Source: JBDHZU01 sp039812085
Lineage (GTDB): Bacteria; Actinomycetota; Actinomycetes; S36-B12; UBA10799
Reading direction: 5' to 3'
DNA length: 64,000 nucleotides
Assembly (NCBI GenBank): GCA_039812085.1
Contig: JBDHZU010000001.1
Coordinates: forward strand, 1 to 64,000
The position numbers were made by a program, and so were the translations under genes. Below are positions 8,632-18,015 of the stretch, in pieces; the first letter of the stretch is position 1, and every line of letters starts with the position of its first letter. The notes under the pieces are model-generated. The model had not been told where the DNA came from. It did not search any database and saw only the letters and a list, made by a program, of their open reading frames with translations.

Positions 8632-10929
8632 CTACCTCTCGTCCGTGGGAACTACTCGCAACCTCAGGTGATCTCTGCGGGCGCGCGTCATCACCACTCG
8701 ACCACCAGCGACCTCGATCACGTGACCGATTCGATCACTGGTTTGCGGATCAAGTAACACGTGACGTTGCATTCCACCAGTCGTGGTCACCAACAGCGAA
8801 ATAGGTCGGCGGGCTGACAACGACGACTCATCTGCATCCATCTGCCACAGCGGCCAGCGAACGATCCACCGATCCTGTTCTTGGGTCACGTCCGGGCGCC
8901 ATTCGGCACTACCCCGACGACAGATCACCGACGCCACCTCTGCGCCTGCGACCGGTTGCAACTCAACAACGATGGATTCATCGACGATCCGCAATTCACG
9001 CAGGTACGTCAACCCACGTCGAGGCAAGACGTGTACGCCAGCATCGTGCGATGTCATCGCCAGCAAGGCATCCGAATCTTCTTCCACGCCGCCTGCTGGC
9101 CACGGCAACGGTAGCCAACGATTGCCATCGCCTAGTTCCAGCATCCACTGAGTTTCCGGATGTGCGACCGGCGGGAAGGCAACCTCGAACCGACCGTGTT
9201 CGTCAAGGTCGAAGATCGCCATCTTTCCTTGCCCTCTGCGTCGCACTGCAACCGCAGAAGTAGCCGAAAGCGAGTCCACTGATCCGGTCAATTTCAAGCC
9301 ACTGAGCTGCAGGTCGCTGGTAGCGAAGTCGATCGCCCTGGTCTGAATCAGTAACGGTTTACCGGGGACAGCTCGAAGACTGGTACACCGGTTATCCGTC
9401 ACTCTTACCGCTGGTGATCGACCACTCACACCGCGGGGAAACTCCGTCAATCCCCCAATGTGAGAGAACCCGGCACAGTGAATATCGAGCTCTACTAACC
9501 ACCGCCCGACCTGATCAACCAGTGAAGGATCAACGGTCAGTACGAACCCAGCCGAGACAGCATTGACGAAAGGATTCAGTGCCCGCCACTGAGCTTCCGT
9601 GCTGTCGATCATCACAACGGGCAACGGGACAGATTGCTGTTCGCTATCAATGGGCCGCAACCGCGCATTGACCGTTACGGGATACCGCTGCGGATCAATG
9701 TGGTTGAGCCAAGCCCAACCCGTCAATCTGCATTGCCCCTCTGGAGTCCACGTCACCATCTCCAAGCCGGCCGTCATACCCGTTAGCTCAGCGTCAATAG
9801 TCCGCAGAGCAGCGGGTAACTCTGGCTGCACCATGCTGGGGTTATCGAAACTGACGACACCGTCATCCACGCTGGTTGGTAGATACCCGCGCTTATTTGC
9901 CATCGTCTGACAAAACTCAACGAGTTGCTCCCGACGATCCTGCGTGATCAACCACCCGATGACACGTCGATCCGGAAGCACTAGTGCCCAACTGGCGTCA
10001 TCCATATCCGCCGCAAATTCCTGCCCCGCAACAACTAGCTGTGGCCAGAACTCGGCATTCGTCTCCGCTAAGCGTTTGGCAATGCCATAAAGCTCGATGT
10101 TGAACACCCGTGCTAACCACTGCCTTTTGACCTCGATCGACGCCGACGACGCTTCGATCTCATTCAGCGCTTGTCGCACAACCGTCAGCCGGTCAGCCAG
10201 GTTGGCCCCACTCTGTGAAATCGAGGACTTATCGTCTCGAATCCGCCAGTGGTAAACGGTTTCGGGAACGATGTCGAACGTTCCCGATAGGTACAGCTGA
10301 ACCATCGGAACGATGTCTTCATAGGCCGTTCCTTCTGGAAACTTCATTCCTTGGCGCTTCCAGAACTTGCGCTGCACCAAGCGATTGCACGCGAGCACAT
10401 ATTGGATGGCTACCGGGTAGTCATCGATCCTCATCCGGCTGACCGGCGTGGTCGCGGCTGAGTGTGAGTACCAGCGCTCAAGGATGCGGCCCTTGCGTAG
10501 TCGCGCAACTGCGCCGACGCAGAAATCAGATCCACTCGCACGCAGACTGTTCGTCATTCGCCACAACGCGTCGGCAGGAATGGTGTCGTCGGAATCGAGA
10601 AAGAACAGCCATCGACCTCGCGCATGCTTGATTCCCGCATTGCGTGCGGCGCCCAAACCCGCATTGGCCTGGCGATAGACACGGATTCGTTTGTCTTTTG
10701 CTGCGTACTCAGCCGCAATCTCGGGTGAGCTGTCAGTCGACCCATCATCGAGAATGACGATCTCCCACGACTGCAGAGTCTGCGCGAGCACGCTATCGAG
10801 CGCCTGGGCAAGAAAATCTTGCACGTTGTAGACCGGAACGATCACGCTGACCTCAGGCCGTAAACGGCGATAGGCGTTTCGTCGGACGCGATCGACAACA
10901 GATTTCACTTGTCGAGCAGGAGTGATCAC
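8632..10929 (-). CDS. large family 2 glycosyltransferase with long C-terminal extension
   Basis: 765 residues. Residues 25-260 form a GT2 domain: EVSVIVPVYNVQDFLAQAL, the ILDDGSTDSS loop, ANAGLGAARNAGI and FFLDSDDTIP with the metal-binding DSD; EGTAYEDIVPM carries the catalytic ED. The remaining 500 residues contain no recognised motif; the stretch after about 390 reads like successive beta-sandwich segments (TWTPEGQCRLTGWAWL, then repeated VxVxL strands). GT2 enzymes with such tails occur in actinobacterial teichoic-acid-like clusters. Starts at GTG. It follows the ABC ATPase by 18 bases and precedes bcs1 by 9, so it belongs to the exporter operon. Probably glycosylates or extends the polymer before export. 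Confidence 0.8.
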   Translation of the reverse strand: MITPARQVKSVVDRVRRNAYRRLRPEVSVIVPVYNVQDFLAQALDSVLAQTLQSWEIVILDDGSTDSSPEIAAEYAAKDKRIRVYRQANAGLGAARNAGIKHARGRWLFFLDSDDTIPADALWRMTNSLRASGSDFCVGAVARLRKGRILERWYSHSAATTPVSRMRIDDYPVAIQYVLACNRLVQRKFWKRQGMKFPEGTAYEDIVPMVQLYLSGTFDIVPETVYHWRIRDDKSSISQSGANLADRLTVVRQALNEIEASSASIEVKRQWLARVFNIELYGIAKRLAETNAEFWPQLVVAGQEFAADMDDASWALVLPDRRVIGWLITQDRREQLVEFCQTMANKRGYLPTSVDDGVVSFDNPSMVQPELPAALRTIDAELTGMTAGLEMVTWTPEGQCRLTGWAWLNHIDPQRYPVTVNARLRPIDSEQQSVPLPVVMIDSTEAQWRALNPFVNAVSAGFVLTVDPSLVDQVGRWLVELDIHCAGFSHIGGLTEFPRGVSGRSPAVRVTDNRCTSLRAVPGKPLLIQTRAIDFATSDLQLSGLKLTGSVDSLSATSAVAVRRRGQGKMAIFDLDEHGRFEVAFPPVAHPETQWMLELGDGNRWLPLPWPAGGVEEDSDALLAMTSHDAGVHVLPRRGLTYLRELRIVDESIVVELQPVAGAEVASVICRRGSAEWRPDVTQEQDRWIVRWPLWQMDADESSLSARRPISLLVTTTGGMQRHVLLDPQTSDRIGHVIEVAGGRVVMTRARRDHLRLRVVPTDER

Positions 10930-10947
10930 GTGGCTGCCGTGAACGAG

Positions 10948-11730
10948 TTAGACATCTTCTTGGGTCGTGGCGGCTTCAAGCTGGATGCTGTGGTGCTCGG
11001 CATAGGCCCGAATAACCTCTTCTGCCTCGCCAAACTTCAACAACTCACCTTTTTCCATCCAGGCAACTCGGGTGGACATGGTCTGCACGGTCCCCAAGGC
11101 ATGAGACACCAACACCATCGTGCGCGCATTGGCGCGAAGCTCTTCCATCTTGGCGCTGGCTTTTGCCTTGAATCGAGCGTCTCCGGCAGATAACGCCTCG
11201 TCGACCAACAGAATGTCTGGGTCCATGTGGACAGCAACCGAGAATGCCAAGCGGCTGTACATTCCCGAGGAATACGTCTGCATTGGTAGTTCCATGAACT
11301 CACCCAACTCAGTCCACTCCGCGATCTCATCGATCTTCTCGGAGATCTCGGCTCGCGTGTAACCGGCAGCTAGTCCACCCAGCATGACGTTTTCGTATCC
11401 AGACAACTTGGCATTGAATCCGACACCCAATGCCAACAGGGTGCTCACTCGCCCACGAACCTCGATCTCGCCTGAAGTCGGTGGCAGGATGCCGGCGATT
11501 GCTCGAACCAAGGTCGATTTACCAGCGCCGTTGTTGCCGATAATGCCGAGGACTTCTCCGTGCGCAATATCGAAGCTGACGTTCTTGACGGCCTCGATTT
11601 CCACCACCGAACGTTCACCACGGCCAGCGCGCTTCAATGCGTCCTTGAAAGTCGGACGGCGTTCGAAAGTCGTGCGGTAGGTAACGGATACGTCTTTGAC
11701 GCGGATCGCGTAATCAGATTCTGACGGCAA
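10948..11730 (-). CDS. ABC transporter ATP-binding protein for polysaccharide/teichoic acid export (TagH/Wzt-like)
   Basis: An ABC ATPase of about 260 residues. Walker A is GIIGNNGAGKST, the signature is YSSGMYSRL and Walker B is ILLVDEALSAGD. The N-terminal insert with ALKRAGRGER and the short length without a carbohydrate-binding tail match TagH/RfbE exporters. The start is set at TTG 11730, preceded by GGGAGCGGGAC, giving a 17-base overlap with the permease gene; a longer TTG frame from 11769 is possible but would reach further into the permease. With the permease it should flip the lipid-linked polymer across the membrane before LCP-mediated attachment. Confidence 0.9.
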   Translation of the reverse strand: MPSESDYAIRVKDVSVTYRTTFERRPTFKDALKRAGRGERSVVEIEAVKNVSFDIAHGEVLGIIGNNGAGKSTLVRAIAGILPPTSGEIEVRGRVSTLLALGVGFNAKLSGYENVMLGGLAAGYTRAEISEKIDEIAEWTELGEFMELPMQTYSSGMYSRLAFSVAVHMDPDILLVDEALSAGDARFKAKASAKMEELRANARTMVLVSHALGTVQTMSTRVAWMEKGELLKFGEAEEVIRAYAEHHSIQLEAATTQEDV

Positions 11731-12586
11731 AGTCCCGCTCCCGTGACAAGAAGGCGTACGCGCCCACAACGAAGAAGAGCAGTGCCCACGCTAGCGCCAG
11801 CAGCAACGTGCTGAGTTTGGGGCTCTGGTGGTAGACGATGGCCTCGCTCCAGGTTCCGACAACGCCAAACATCGGGTTGAGGAACTCGATGGCCCGCAGC
11901 TTCTCTGGCACAACCTGCGGCATCCACAACACCGGAGAGATGTACAGCCAGATCCGGCTCATGTAAGGCAAGAAGCTGCGGGTATCGCGGAAGTAGACCT
12001 GGATCGTGGCCAGCAACATCGCAATCCCGCTGCTCAGAATGAACAGGATGATCAGGACTGGAATGCACCACAACCACTGCACCGACGGATAGATCCGATT
12101 CAGCAAACACATGGCAAACAGCACAATGAGGGTCGGCCAGAATCGCCCGAAAGCAGTTCGAACTGCAGCTATCGGCAATAGTGCTCGCGGGAAAGCAGTA
12201 TTTGTAATGATCTTGCCTGCTCCAGTCACCGACCGGGCACCTTCACTCATGGCAAGTTGCAGCGTTGAAAACAGAAAAAGCCCAGCCAACAGATAGACGA
12301 AGTACCCCGGTTTCATGCCCCTGTTGCTCAGGATGTTCACCAACAGGAAGTACACGACACCCAGCAATAACGGGTTCAAAACTGTCCAGAGGCGACCGAA
12401 CCATGAATCCATGTTCTCGGCGCGAATGTTCGCCGTGGACATTTCCGACATGAACTCGCGACGACGCCAGAACTCGCGCGCGTACGGCTTCAGCGGCGGC
12501 AGTCCAGCCCGATAAGGCTGGTAGACGTGATGGTTGCCGACGAACTGATCGTCGGAGTCGACACCATCGACTGTTGCTTGAGCCAC
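11714..12586 (-). CDS. ABC-2 type polysaccharide/teichoic acid export permease (TagG/Wzm-like)
   Basis: 290 residues with a cytoplasmic N-terminal amphipathic stretch (REFWRRREFMSEMSTANI) and about six membrane segments, the layout of TagG/Wzm/RfbD permeases. WFGRLWTVLNPLLLGVVYFLL begins the first membrane segment and the RDTRSFLPYMSRIWLYISPV region matches the family. It forms the membrane channel of the exporter together with the overlapping ATPase gene. GTG 12586 is used; the 98 bases upstream contain the palindrome GCCTTAAGGC (12612-12621), but no confident promoter was recognised. It is probably transcribed with the GT2 gene that begins at 13722, or from its own promoter in that gap. Confidence 0.9.
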   Translation of the reverse strand: MAQATVDGVDSDDQFVGNHHVYQPYRAGLPPLKPYAREFWRRREFMSEMSTANIRAENMDSWFGRLWTVLNPLLLGVVYFLLVNILSNRGMKPGYFVYLLAGLFLFSTLQLAMSEGARSVTGAGKIITNTAFPRALLPIAAVRTAFGRFWPTLIVLFAMCLLNRIYPSVQWLWCIPVLIILFILSSGIAMLLATIQVYFRDTRSFLPYMSRIWLYISPVLWMPQVVPEKLRAIEFLNPMFGVVGTWSEAIVYHQSPKLSTLLLALAWALLFFVVGAYAFLSRERDFAVRI

Positions 12587-12684
12587 TTTGTCGTATTCCC
12601 CTTTTTGCTACGCCTTAAGGCACATGTTCGGCTCGATAGTAGACCCGCTTGGACAAGTGCCCCGGAGCCTGGTTCAGCGTGTCA

Positions 12685-13722
12685 TCAGCCGTTCGACTTG
12701 TCGATCTTTGCTTTACGCAAACCTCCACGCGATGAGAGGAAACCCACTCCCCAACTCACATGCATCGTCGCTAAGACTGCGGGAACCCGGGCACGAACCG
12801 GCCAGGTTTCGCCTTTACTGGCCGCTATTCCACCTAGGGCGACCAAAGCCGCGTAGCCAATTGGGGCCAATGCGCCCACCTGCAGGAATCGCACAGCCGG
12901 AACCGTGCTGCCCACCACGAATGCAGCAGTTCCCACGACCAAACCCGTGACCGCGATTGGTGCCGCTAAGTACCGAGCACTGACTGTCTCCGGGTGCTCA
13001 CGCATCACTTCCCGTCGCCAACGGCCATAGTCGAAGTACTGACGGGCAAGGCGTCTGGCGCTGGAGCGCGGGCGATACTCCACCTCCAAGCGCGGGGTGA
13101 ACCATACGAGACCGCCTGTCGACCGGATCCGATAGTTCATCTCCCAGTCCTGTGCCCGGTCGAACTCGCTGTCGTAGCCACCAACTCGGTCGAGCGCAGA
13201 GCGACGAAATACCCCCAGGTAGACCGTTTCCACCTCACCCTCAGCCCCACCCGTGTGGAACGACGCGTTACCCACGCCAATGCGAGAGGTCATTGCGCAG
13301 GCCACAGCTCGCTCGTACGGTGTGCGTCCACGAGCGGCCATCACTCCACCGACGTTGTCGGCACCAGTACGTTGCAACGTCTCAACCGCGATTTGGATGT
13401 AGTCCGGCGGCAACATGGCATGACCATCCACCCGCACAATGACGTCGTATCGAACGGCAGCAAGGGCGGCATTCAAACCGTCCGGTGTGCGCCCAGTGGG
13501 ATTGTCGACCAAGACGACTCGGTCATCTGCTGCTCGAAGTTCGCTTGCGACCTGATTCGTGTCGTCAGTCGACGGTCCAAGCGCGAGCACAACTTCTAGT
13601 TGTCCGGACCACGTCTGGTTCAACACCGCATGTACAGCCTCGGTCAGATACTCCGCCTCATTGAGAACGGGCATGATGACGGAAACGGCATCGGATGCTG
13701 CCGCAGCGGATTGTGGAGACAT
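12685..13722 (-). CDS. family 2 glycosyltransferase with C-terminal membrane segments
   Basis: 345 residues. The GT2 core has AVSVIMPVLNEAEYL, ALGPSTDDT, the DVIVRVDGHAML metal-binding DxD and FDRAQDWEMNYRI as the catalytic motif. After about residue 250, three hydrophobic stretches (AAPIAVTGLVVGTAAFVVG onward) suggest membrane anchoring, as in succinoglycan/ExoA-like enzymes that act on lipid-linked acceptors. ATG 13722 is preferred over TTG 13731 on codon type. It is the first leftward gene, divergent from the LCP gene across 167 bases, and may head the exporter operon. Substrate is not identifiable. Confidence 0.83.
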   Translation of the reverse strand: MSPQSAAAASDAVSVIMPVLNEAEYLTEAVHAVLNQTWSGQLEVVLALGPSTDDTNQVASELRAADDRVVLVDNPTGRTPDGLNAALAAVRYDVIVRVDGHAMLPPDYIQIAVETLQRTGADNVGGVMAARGRTPYERAVACAMTSRIGVGNASFHTGGAEGEVETVYLGVFRRSALDRVGGYDSEFDRAQDWEMNYRIRSTGGLVWFTPRLEVEYRPRSSARRLARQYFDYGRWRREVMREHPETVSARYLAAPIAVTGLVVGTAAFVVGSTVPAVRFLQVGALAPIGYAALVALGGIAASKGETWPVRARVPAVLATMHVSWGVGFLSSRGGLRKAKIDKSNG

Positions 13723-13889
13723 TGCTACCAACGGTAGTCCGAATCACCCCGCGTTTTGTTCACCGGCTCGACTGGCAGCGCCACATAGCATCGGACGAAC
13801 AAACCCACTGCCTTCGATGCGGAACCAAGCATGAGATGCCCGCGTCGCAGTGACATACGTGTGTTGACCCGCCAGCGCCAAGGAGTCTC

Positions 13890-15296
13890 ATGTCCGTCGC
13901 CCCGCCCCGGCGAAAGCGTCCGCTTGGTCGCACTCTTGCGATCGGTGGTGCCGTTGGCATTCTGGCGATCAGCGGCGTCGGATATGCCGCAGCCTCAGAA
14001 GTGGCGAGCCAGGTCTCACATACCCAGGTCTACTCGCTGATCGGGCACCAAGTTGAAGACGACGGTGGCACAAACCTGCTTCTCGTCGGCTCAGATGACC
14101 GAACCGGACTCTCAAAGAAACAGCGCAAGGCGCTGCATGTCGGCCAAGACGAGTACGGCAAGCACACCGACTCAATGATGATCGTTCACATCGCTGATAA
14201 CGGTTCTGTGGGCGTAGTCAGTATTCCGCGTGACTCTTACGTAGAGATCCCCGATTTCACGACCGCTAACGGAACGAACATTCCCGCCAGCAAGCAGAAG
14301 ATCAATGCTGCGTATTCCCTCGGTGGACCAGCCCTGACGGTCAAGACTGTCGAGAAAGCAACCGGTGTACACATCGATCACTACGCCGAAATCAATTTCG
14401 CTGGATTCGTCAACATGGTGAACGGTCTCGGCGGAGTGCCGGTCTGCACCAAGGTGCCGATTGATGACGAAAAGTCGAACCTGCACTTGAAGGCGGGCAC
14501 CACCACCCTGAATGGCAAGCAGGCCTTGGCCTACGTCCGTGCGCGTTACTTCGATCCCAGTGCAGACCTCGGACGAATGAAACGTCAGCAGACCTTCCTC
14601 GGCAGCGTTTTCAAGCGAGCCATGAGCCCGGCAGTCGCGTTGAACCCGGTTCGATTAATGTCGTTCCTCAACGCCAGCGCGAGCAGCGTCACCACTGATG
14701 AGAACTTCAGCAAGTCCGACATGCTTGGCTTAATCGCTAAGGCACGCGTGACGAGCCCATCAGCTATCTCCTTCATGACGGTGCCACTCAGCGGGGATGA
14801 GAACGTGCCGGGAGCTGGCGATGTCGTCATCTGGGACGACGCTCAAGCCCAAGAGCTCTTTGCCAAGCTCAAGACCGGCGATCCGCTCGTCGGCCCCAGC
14901 AGTAAGACCAAGTCAAAGCCCACTGTCGAAATCGACCCTTCACAGATTTCGGTGCAGGTTTTCAACGGCACGAATACTGCGGGCTTGGGAACCAAGGTGT
15001 CCAAGGCATTGACTGCCCAGGGGTACAACGTGGTGGGGCAAGCACAAGACGCCAAATCCCACGACCACACCACCACGGTGATCCAGTACGACCCCGCCTA
15101 CGACACCTCACTGAAGACGCTGCAAGCAGCGTTCCCGAATGCACAGGCAGTTCCTGTCCAAGGACTCGGCCACACGTTCCGACTGGTGGTGGGTACGGAC
15201 TACACCTCGGTGACCGCTGTGAAGACGGCCAATTCGTCCTCGGATGCCGATTCAGATAAGCCGAAGACCGCAGCCGACAACATCTGCGCGAACTAA
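13890..15296 (+). CDS. LytR-CpsA-Psr (LCP) family glycopolymer-peptidoglycan ligase
   Basis: 468 residues: a short basic cytoplasmic N-terminus, one membrane segment at about 12-35, an extracytoplasmic LCP domain (NLLLVGSDDRTG, DSMMIVHIADNG, VVSIPRDSYVEIP, KINAAYSLGG, LAYVRARYFDPSADLGRMKRQQ) and a C-terminal LytR_C domain (ISVQVFNGTNTAGLGTKVSK). The conserved arginines in SIPRD and LGRMKRQQ are those that bind the polyprenyl pyrophosphate. Such enzymes move teichoic acid, arabinogalactan or capsule from the lipid carrier to peptidoglycan. The start has a clear AAGGAG seven bases upstream. Adjacency to the exporter operon supports attachment of that polymer. Confidence 0.93.
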   Translation: MSVAPPRRKRPLGRTLAIGGAVGILAISGVGYAAASEVASQVSHTQVYSLIGHQVEDDGGTNLLLVGSDDRTGLSKKQRKALHVGQDEYGKHTDSMMIVHIADNGSVGVVSIPRDSYVEIPDFTTANGTNIPASKQKINAAYSLGGPALTVKTVEKATGVHIDHYAEINFAGFVNMVNGLGGVPVCTKVPIDDEKSNLHLKAGTTTLNGKQALAYVRARYFDPSADLGRMKRQQTFLGSVFKRAMSPAVALNPVRLMSFLNASASSVTTDENFSKSDMLGLIAKARVTSPSAISFMTVPLSGDENVPGAGDVVIWDDAQAQELFAKLKTGDPLVGPSSKTKSKPTVEIDPSQISVQVFNGTNTAGLGTKVSKALTAQGYNVVGQAQDAKSHDHTTTVIQYDPAYDTSLKTLQAAFPNAQAVPVQGLGHTFRLVVGTDYTSVTAVKTANSSSDADSDKPKTAADNICAN

Positions 15297-15323
15297 TCGT
15301 CTAGCGGCGCTCACCCAACGCGA

Positions 15324-15839
15324 TTACTCGACGGCGCGACGAACGATCTCGCCCTTTGCGGTGGCACTGCTCTGTAGTTCGGACTGGAACTTCTCCATCT
15401 GCAAGCGGATTGAGTCGTCTTCCACACCCAGGATTCGCGCAGCAAGTAAGCCAGCATTCCGTGCATTCCCAATCGCCACAGCAGCAACCGGCACACCCGC
15501 TGGCATCTGGACGATGGACAGTAACGAATCCAAACCGTCCAACTGCTTGAGGGCAACCGGCACCCCAATCACGGGCAACGTGGTGACGCTGGCCAGCATC
15601 CCCGGCAGATGAGCGGCACCTCCCGCTCCAGCAATGATCACTTTCAAACCACGTGCTTGTGCCTGCATTCCGTAGTCGAGCATTGCCTGCGGCATCCGAT
15701 GGGCAGACACGACATCGGCCTCGAACGGGATGTCGAACTCACTGAGTGCGTCTGCTGCTGCCTTCATCGTGGGCCAGTCCGAGTCTGAGCCCATCACAAT
15801 GCCCACTAACGGCTCTGACGACTGCTGCTCGCTACTCAT
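15324..15839 (-). CDS. purE: N5-carboxyaminoimidazole ribonucleotide mutase
   Basis: 171 residues, the usual size for class I Pur[14 protein letters not shown] is the phosphate-binding loop, VVSAHRMP carries the catalytic histidine, and [13 protein letters not shown] and [22 protein letters not shown] are conserved. It rearranges N5-CAIR to CAIR in de novo purine synthesis and works with PurK. ATG 15839 is chosen over the longer frame because it overlaps the purK stop by only 8 bases, giving translational coupling. Confidence 0.95.
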   Translation of the reverse strand: MSSEQQSSEPLVGIVMGSDSDWPTMKAAADALSEFDIPFEADVVSAHRMPQAMLDYGMQAQARGLKVIIAGAGGAAHLPGMLASVTTLPVIGVPVALKQLDGLDSLLSIVQMPAGVPVAAVAIGNARNAGLLAARILGVEDDSIRLQMEKFQSELQSSATAKGEIVRRAVE

Positions 15840-17022
15840 TAATCGCTCCAGAGATGAAGTCGGCTGCGTGTACTGCGCGTTCGACAAGTTCGGGTGACCA
15901 CTGACCAACAGCGTTCACATGTCCTAGTTTGCGCCCTGGACGTGGCGCCTTGCCGTACAAGTGCACCTTGACTCGTGGATCCCGAGCCATGACATGACGA
16001 AACGATGCATACATGCCGGTGGCTTGCGTTCCCAGAATATTGACCATCACAGTGGCTGGGCTGGTCGCGCTCGGCGAACCCAAAGGAAGATCCAGAATCG
16101 CCCGCAGGTGGTTTTCAAACTGGGAGGTGACCGCACCATCCATACTCCAGTGACCCGAGTTATGCGGCCTCATGGCAAGTTCGTTGATCAACACACCGTC
16201 GCCGGTATCAAACAATTCCACTGCCAACATTCCGGTCACGTCCAACACCTGGGCGACTTTCATGGCTACTCGTTGTGCCTGCATGGCAGTGTCATCGTCC
16301 AACTCGGGAGCCGGCGAGATCACCATGCTGCAGATTCCATCGGTCTGCACTGTCTGCACGACGGGGTAGGCAACAGCTTGTCCATGTGGTGAGCGAGCAA
16401 CCTGAGCCGCTAACTCACGGGTAAACGGAACGTACTGCTCTAAGAGCCATACCGCCCCATCGGCCAGTTCGGTATCTGCGATGACCGCCAACGCTTGGTC
16501 CCGGTCATCGACCACCCACACACCACGACCGTCGTATCCCCCGCGCGATGTCTTCAACACCAACGGCCAACCTGCGCGATCACCAAAAGCAGTCAGTATC
16601 TGCGCGACCTCATCATCGCTGGCATCTGCTGCCACGACCTGCCACTGCGGGATGGGCAAACCAGCATCTTGCAACGTCTGTCGCATGACGACTTTGTCTT
16701 GTGCATTGATCAAGGCCGACGGCCCAGGGCGTACCGCAATCCCATCAGCGATCAACGATTCGAGAATTGCCTGTGGGACATGTTCGTGATCGAAAGTCAC
16801 CACATCGCAGCCGCGGGCAAACTCGCGCACAGCATCCGGATCGTCATGCCGACCGATACGGACGTCTTGGATGACTTGGGCTGCTGACTCATCGGGAGAG
16901 GCCGCCAGCACGCGAAGTTGGACGCCCAACGCAATCGCAGACTGCTGCATCATCCGAGCCAGTTGCCCCCCACCGATGACCCCAACAACGGGGAAGTCAT
17001 CGATCCGTTTCAGCTCGCTCAC
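15832..17022 (-). CDS. purK: 5-(carboxyamino)imidazole ribonucleotide synthase
   Basis: 396-residue ATP-grasp enzyme that carboxylates AIR with bicarbonate and ATP to give N5-CAIR, the substrate of Pur[22 protein letters not shown] is the N-terminal nucleotide fold, [10 protein letters not shown] binds the substrate, [19 protein letters not shown] is the ATP-grasp loop and [18 protein letters not shown] binds metal and substrate. GTG start overlaps the stop of the upstream epimerase gene as GTGA; the downstream purE start overlaps its end. Conserved purK-purE pair as in most actinobacteria. Confidence 0.95.
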   Translation of the reverse strand: MSELKRIDDFPVVGVIGGGQLARMMQQSAIALGVQLRVLAASPDESAAQVIQDVRIGRHDDPDAVREFARGCDVVTFDHEHVPQAILESLIADGIAVRPGPSALINAQDKVVMRQTLQDAGLPIPQWQVVAADASDDEVAQILTAFGDRAGWPLVLKTSRGGYDGRGVWVVDDRDQALAVIADTELADGAVWLLEQYVPFTRELAAQVARSPHGQAVAYPVVQTVQTDGICSMVISPAPELDDDTAMQAQRVAMKVAQVLDVTGMLAVELFDTGDGVLINELAMRPHNSGHWSMDGAVTSQFENHLRAILDLPLGSPSATSPATVMVNILGTQATGMYASFRHVMARDPRVKVHLYGKAPRPGRKLGHVNAVGQWSPELVERAVHAADFISGAINE

Positions 17023-18011
17023 ACCTCTACCCCAGCGTCTGTAATCGCGATTCGGTAAGCCGCCACATGTGACTGCCCCTGCTGCAGGACTGCGATCGGG
17101 AAGTGCCCGGACAGCGGGTCGGTGGGAGCCGACATCGGCTCGATGGCAACAAGGGAGTCACCCGCAGGAGCAAAGAGCACTGCGTACGAATATCCCTCGT
17201 CGTAACACAGATTGATACGCCGCCCACCGCCTTCAAGCCAGGCCACAGCTCCTGGCTTCACTTCGGCGTAGAGGTTGTCCAACGTGATGCCATCGTCGTT
17301 TGGGTCTCCGAGTGCTTCCATAAAGACGGGTACTCGAGTGAGTTGTCCCGTGGGTACGCAACGGTCGTCCAACTCCACCTGTTCAACAAACGGCGAGCAG
17401 ACCACCCAATCCGCGCGATCAAGTTCGGGAACGACAAAGTACGGATGCCAACCCACAGCGACCGGTACCGGCGTCTCGGTTGTTGCCGTGACAGTCGTGG
17501 TGATGGTGAGGGTCCGATCTTCGACCGACATCGAGACGGTCAGCTCGTGTGGGAACGGCCAAGCCGGAAAACAACTCAGGGTCGAATCGAAAGACAACGT
17601 GGCGCTCAAGGTGGCTCGCGCCGCTTCGACGTGCTCAGCAGTGACCTGCCATTGATCACTGCCCGCAAGTAATCCATGAATGGGCAGTCCGTTGGCATCG
17701 GGATGCACGCCCGACTCAGGGGAAACATCAAGGCTTATGCCCTCGAAGGTGGTGACATCAAGCCGATTCGCCCAGGGGGCAAGCAGTGGAATCCCGAAGG
17801 TCTTACCGTCCTTCAGCCATGCCTGTAGACCCGCTCGTTGGCCAAGGATTTCGACCCCATCGACGAGTAATGAGGTGCCAATCATTCCGCCTTGCGGGAT
17901 AACCGTCAGTTCCAGACGCGGCGTCGCCAAGACGTACGCCTGAAGGTCTGGCGCATCCTCGGCAGGACGTTGTTCGATCCGGGCCACAGCGGCATCGCTA
18001 CTAGAGGTCAT
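17019..18011 (-). CDS. aldose 1-epimerase family protein
   Basis: About 330 residues of the galactose-mutarotase superfamily. Motifs: APWANRL near the N-terminus, LPIHGLLAGSDQW with the conserved histidine, VGWHPYFVVP with the second histidine, and a late AIEPMSAPTDPLSG carrying the catalytic glutamate. Members interconvert alpha and beta anomers of aldoses or hexose-6-phosphates in the cytosol. ATG 18011 leaves 4 bases after the upstream acyl-CoA dehydrogenase; GTG 18041 would overlap it by 26 bases. It is coupled to purK by a GTGA overlap. The sugar is unknown. Confidence 0.85.
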   Translation of the reverse strand: MTSSSDAAVARIEQRPAEDAPDLQAYVLATPRLELTVIPQGGMIGTSLLVDGVEILGQRAGLQAWLKDGKTFGIPLLAPWANRLDVTTFEGISLDVSPESGVHPDANGLPIHGLLAGSDQWQVTAEHVEAARATLSATLSFDSTLSCFPAWPFPHELTVSMSVEDRTLTITTTVTATTETPVPVAVGWHPYFVVPELDRADWVVCSPFVEQVELDDRCVPTGQLTRVPVFMEALGDPNDDGITLDNLYAEVKPGAVAWLEGGGRRINLCYDEGYSYAVLFAPAGDSLVAIEPMSAPTDPLSGHFPIAVLQQGQSHVAAYRIAITDAGVEV

Positions 18012-18015
18012 GCGG

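Noticed and set aside
12587..12684. Palindrome GCCTTAAGGC and TACTAT as permease promoter/operator
   Set aside because: TACTAT has no matching -35 box at 16-18 bases, and a single ten-base palindrome is weak evidence.
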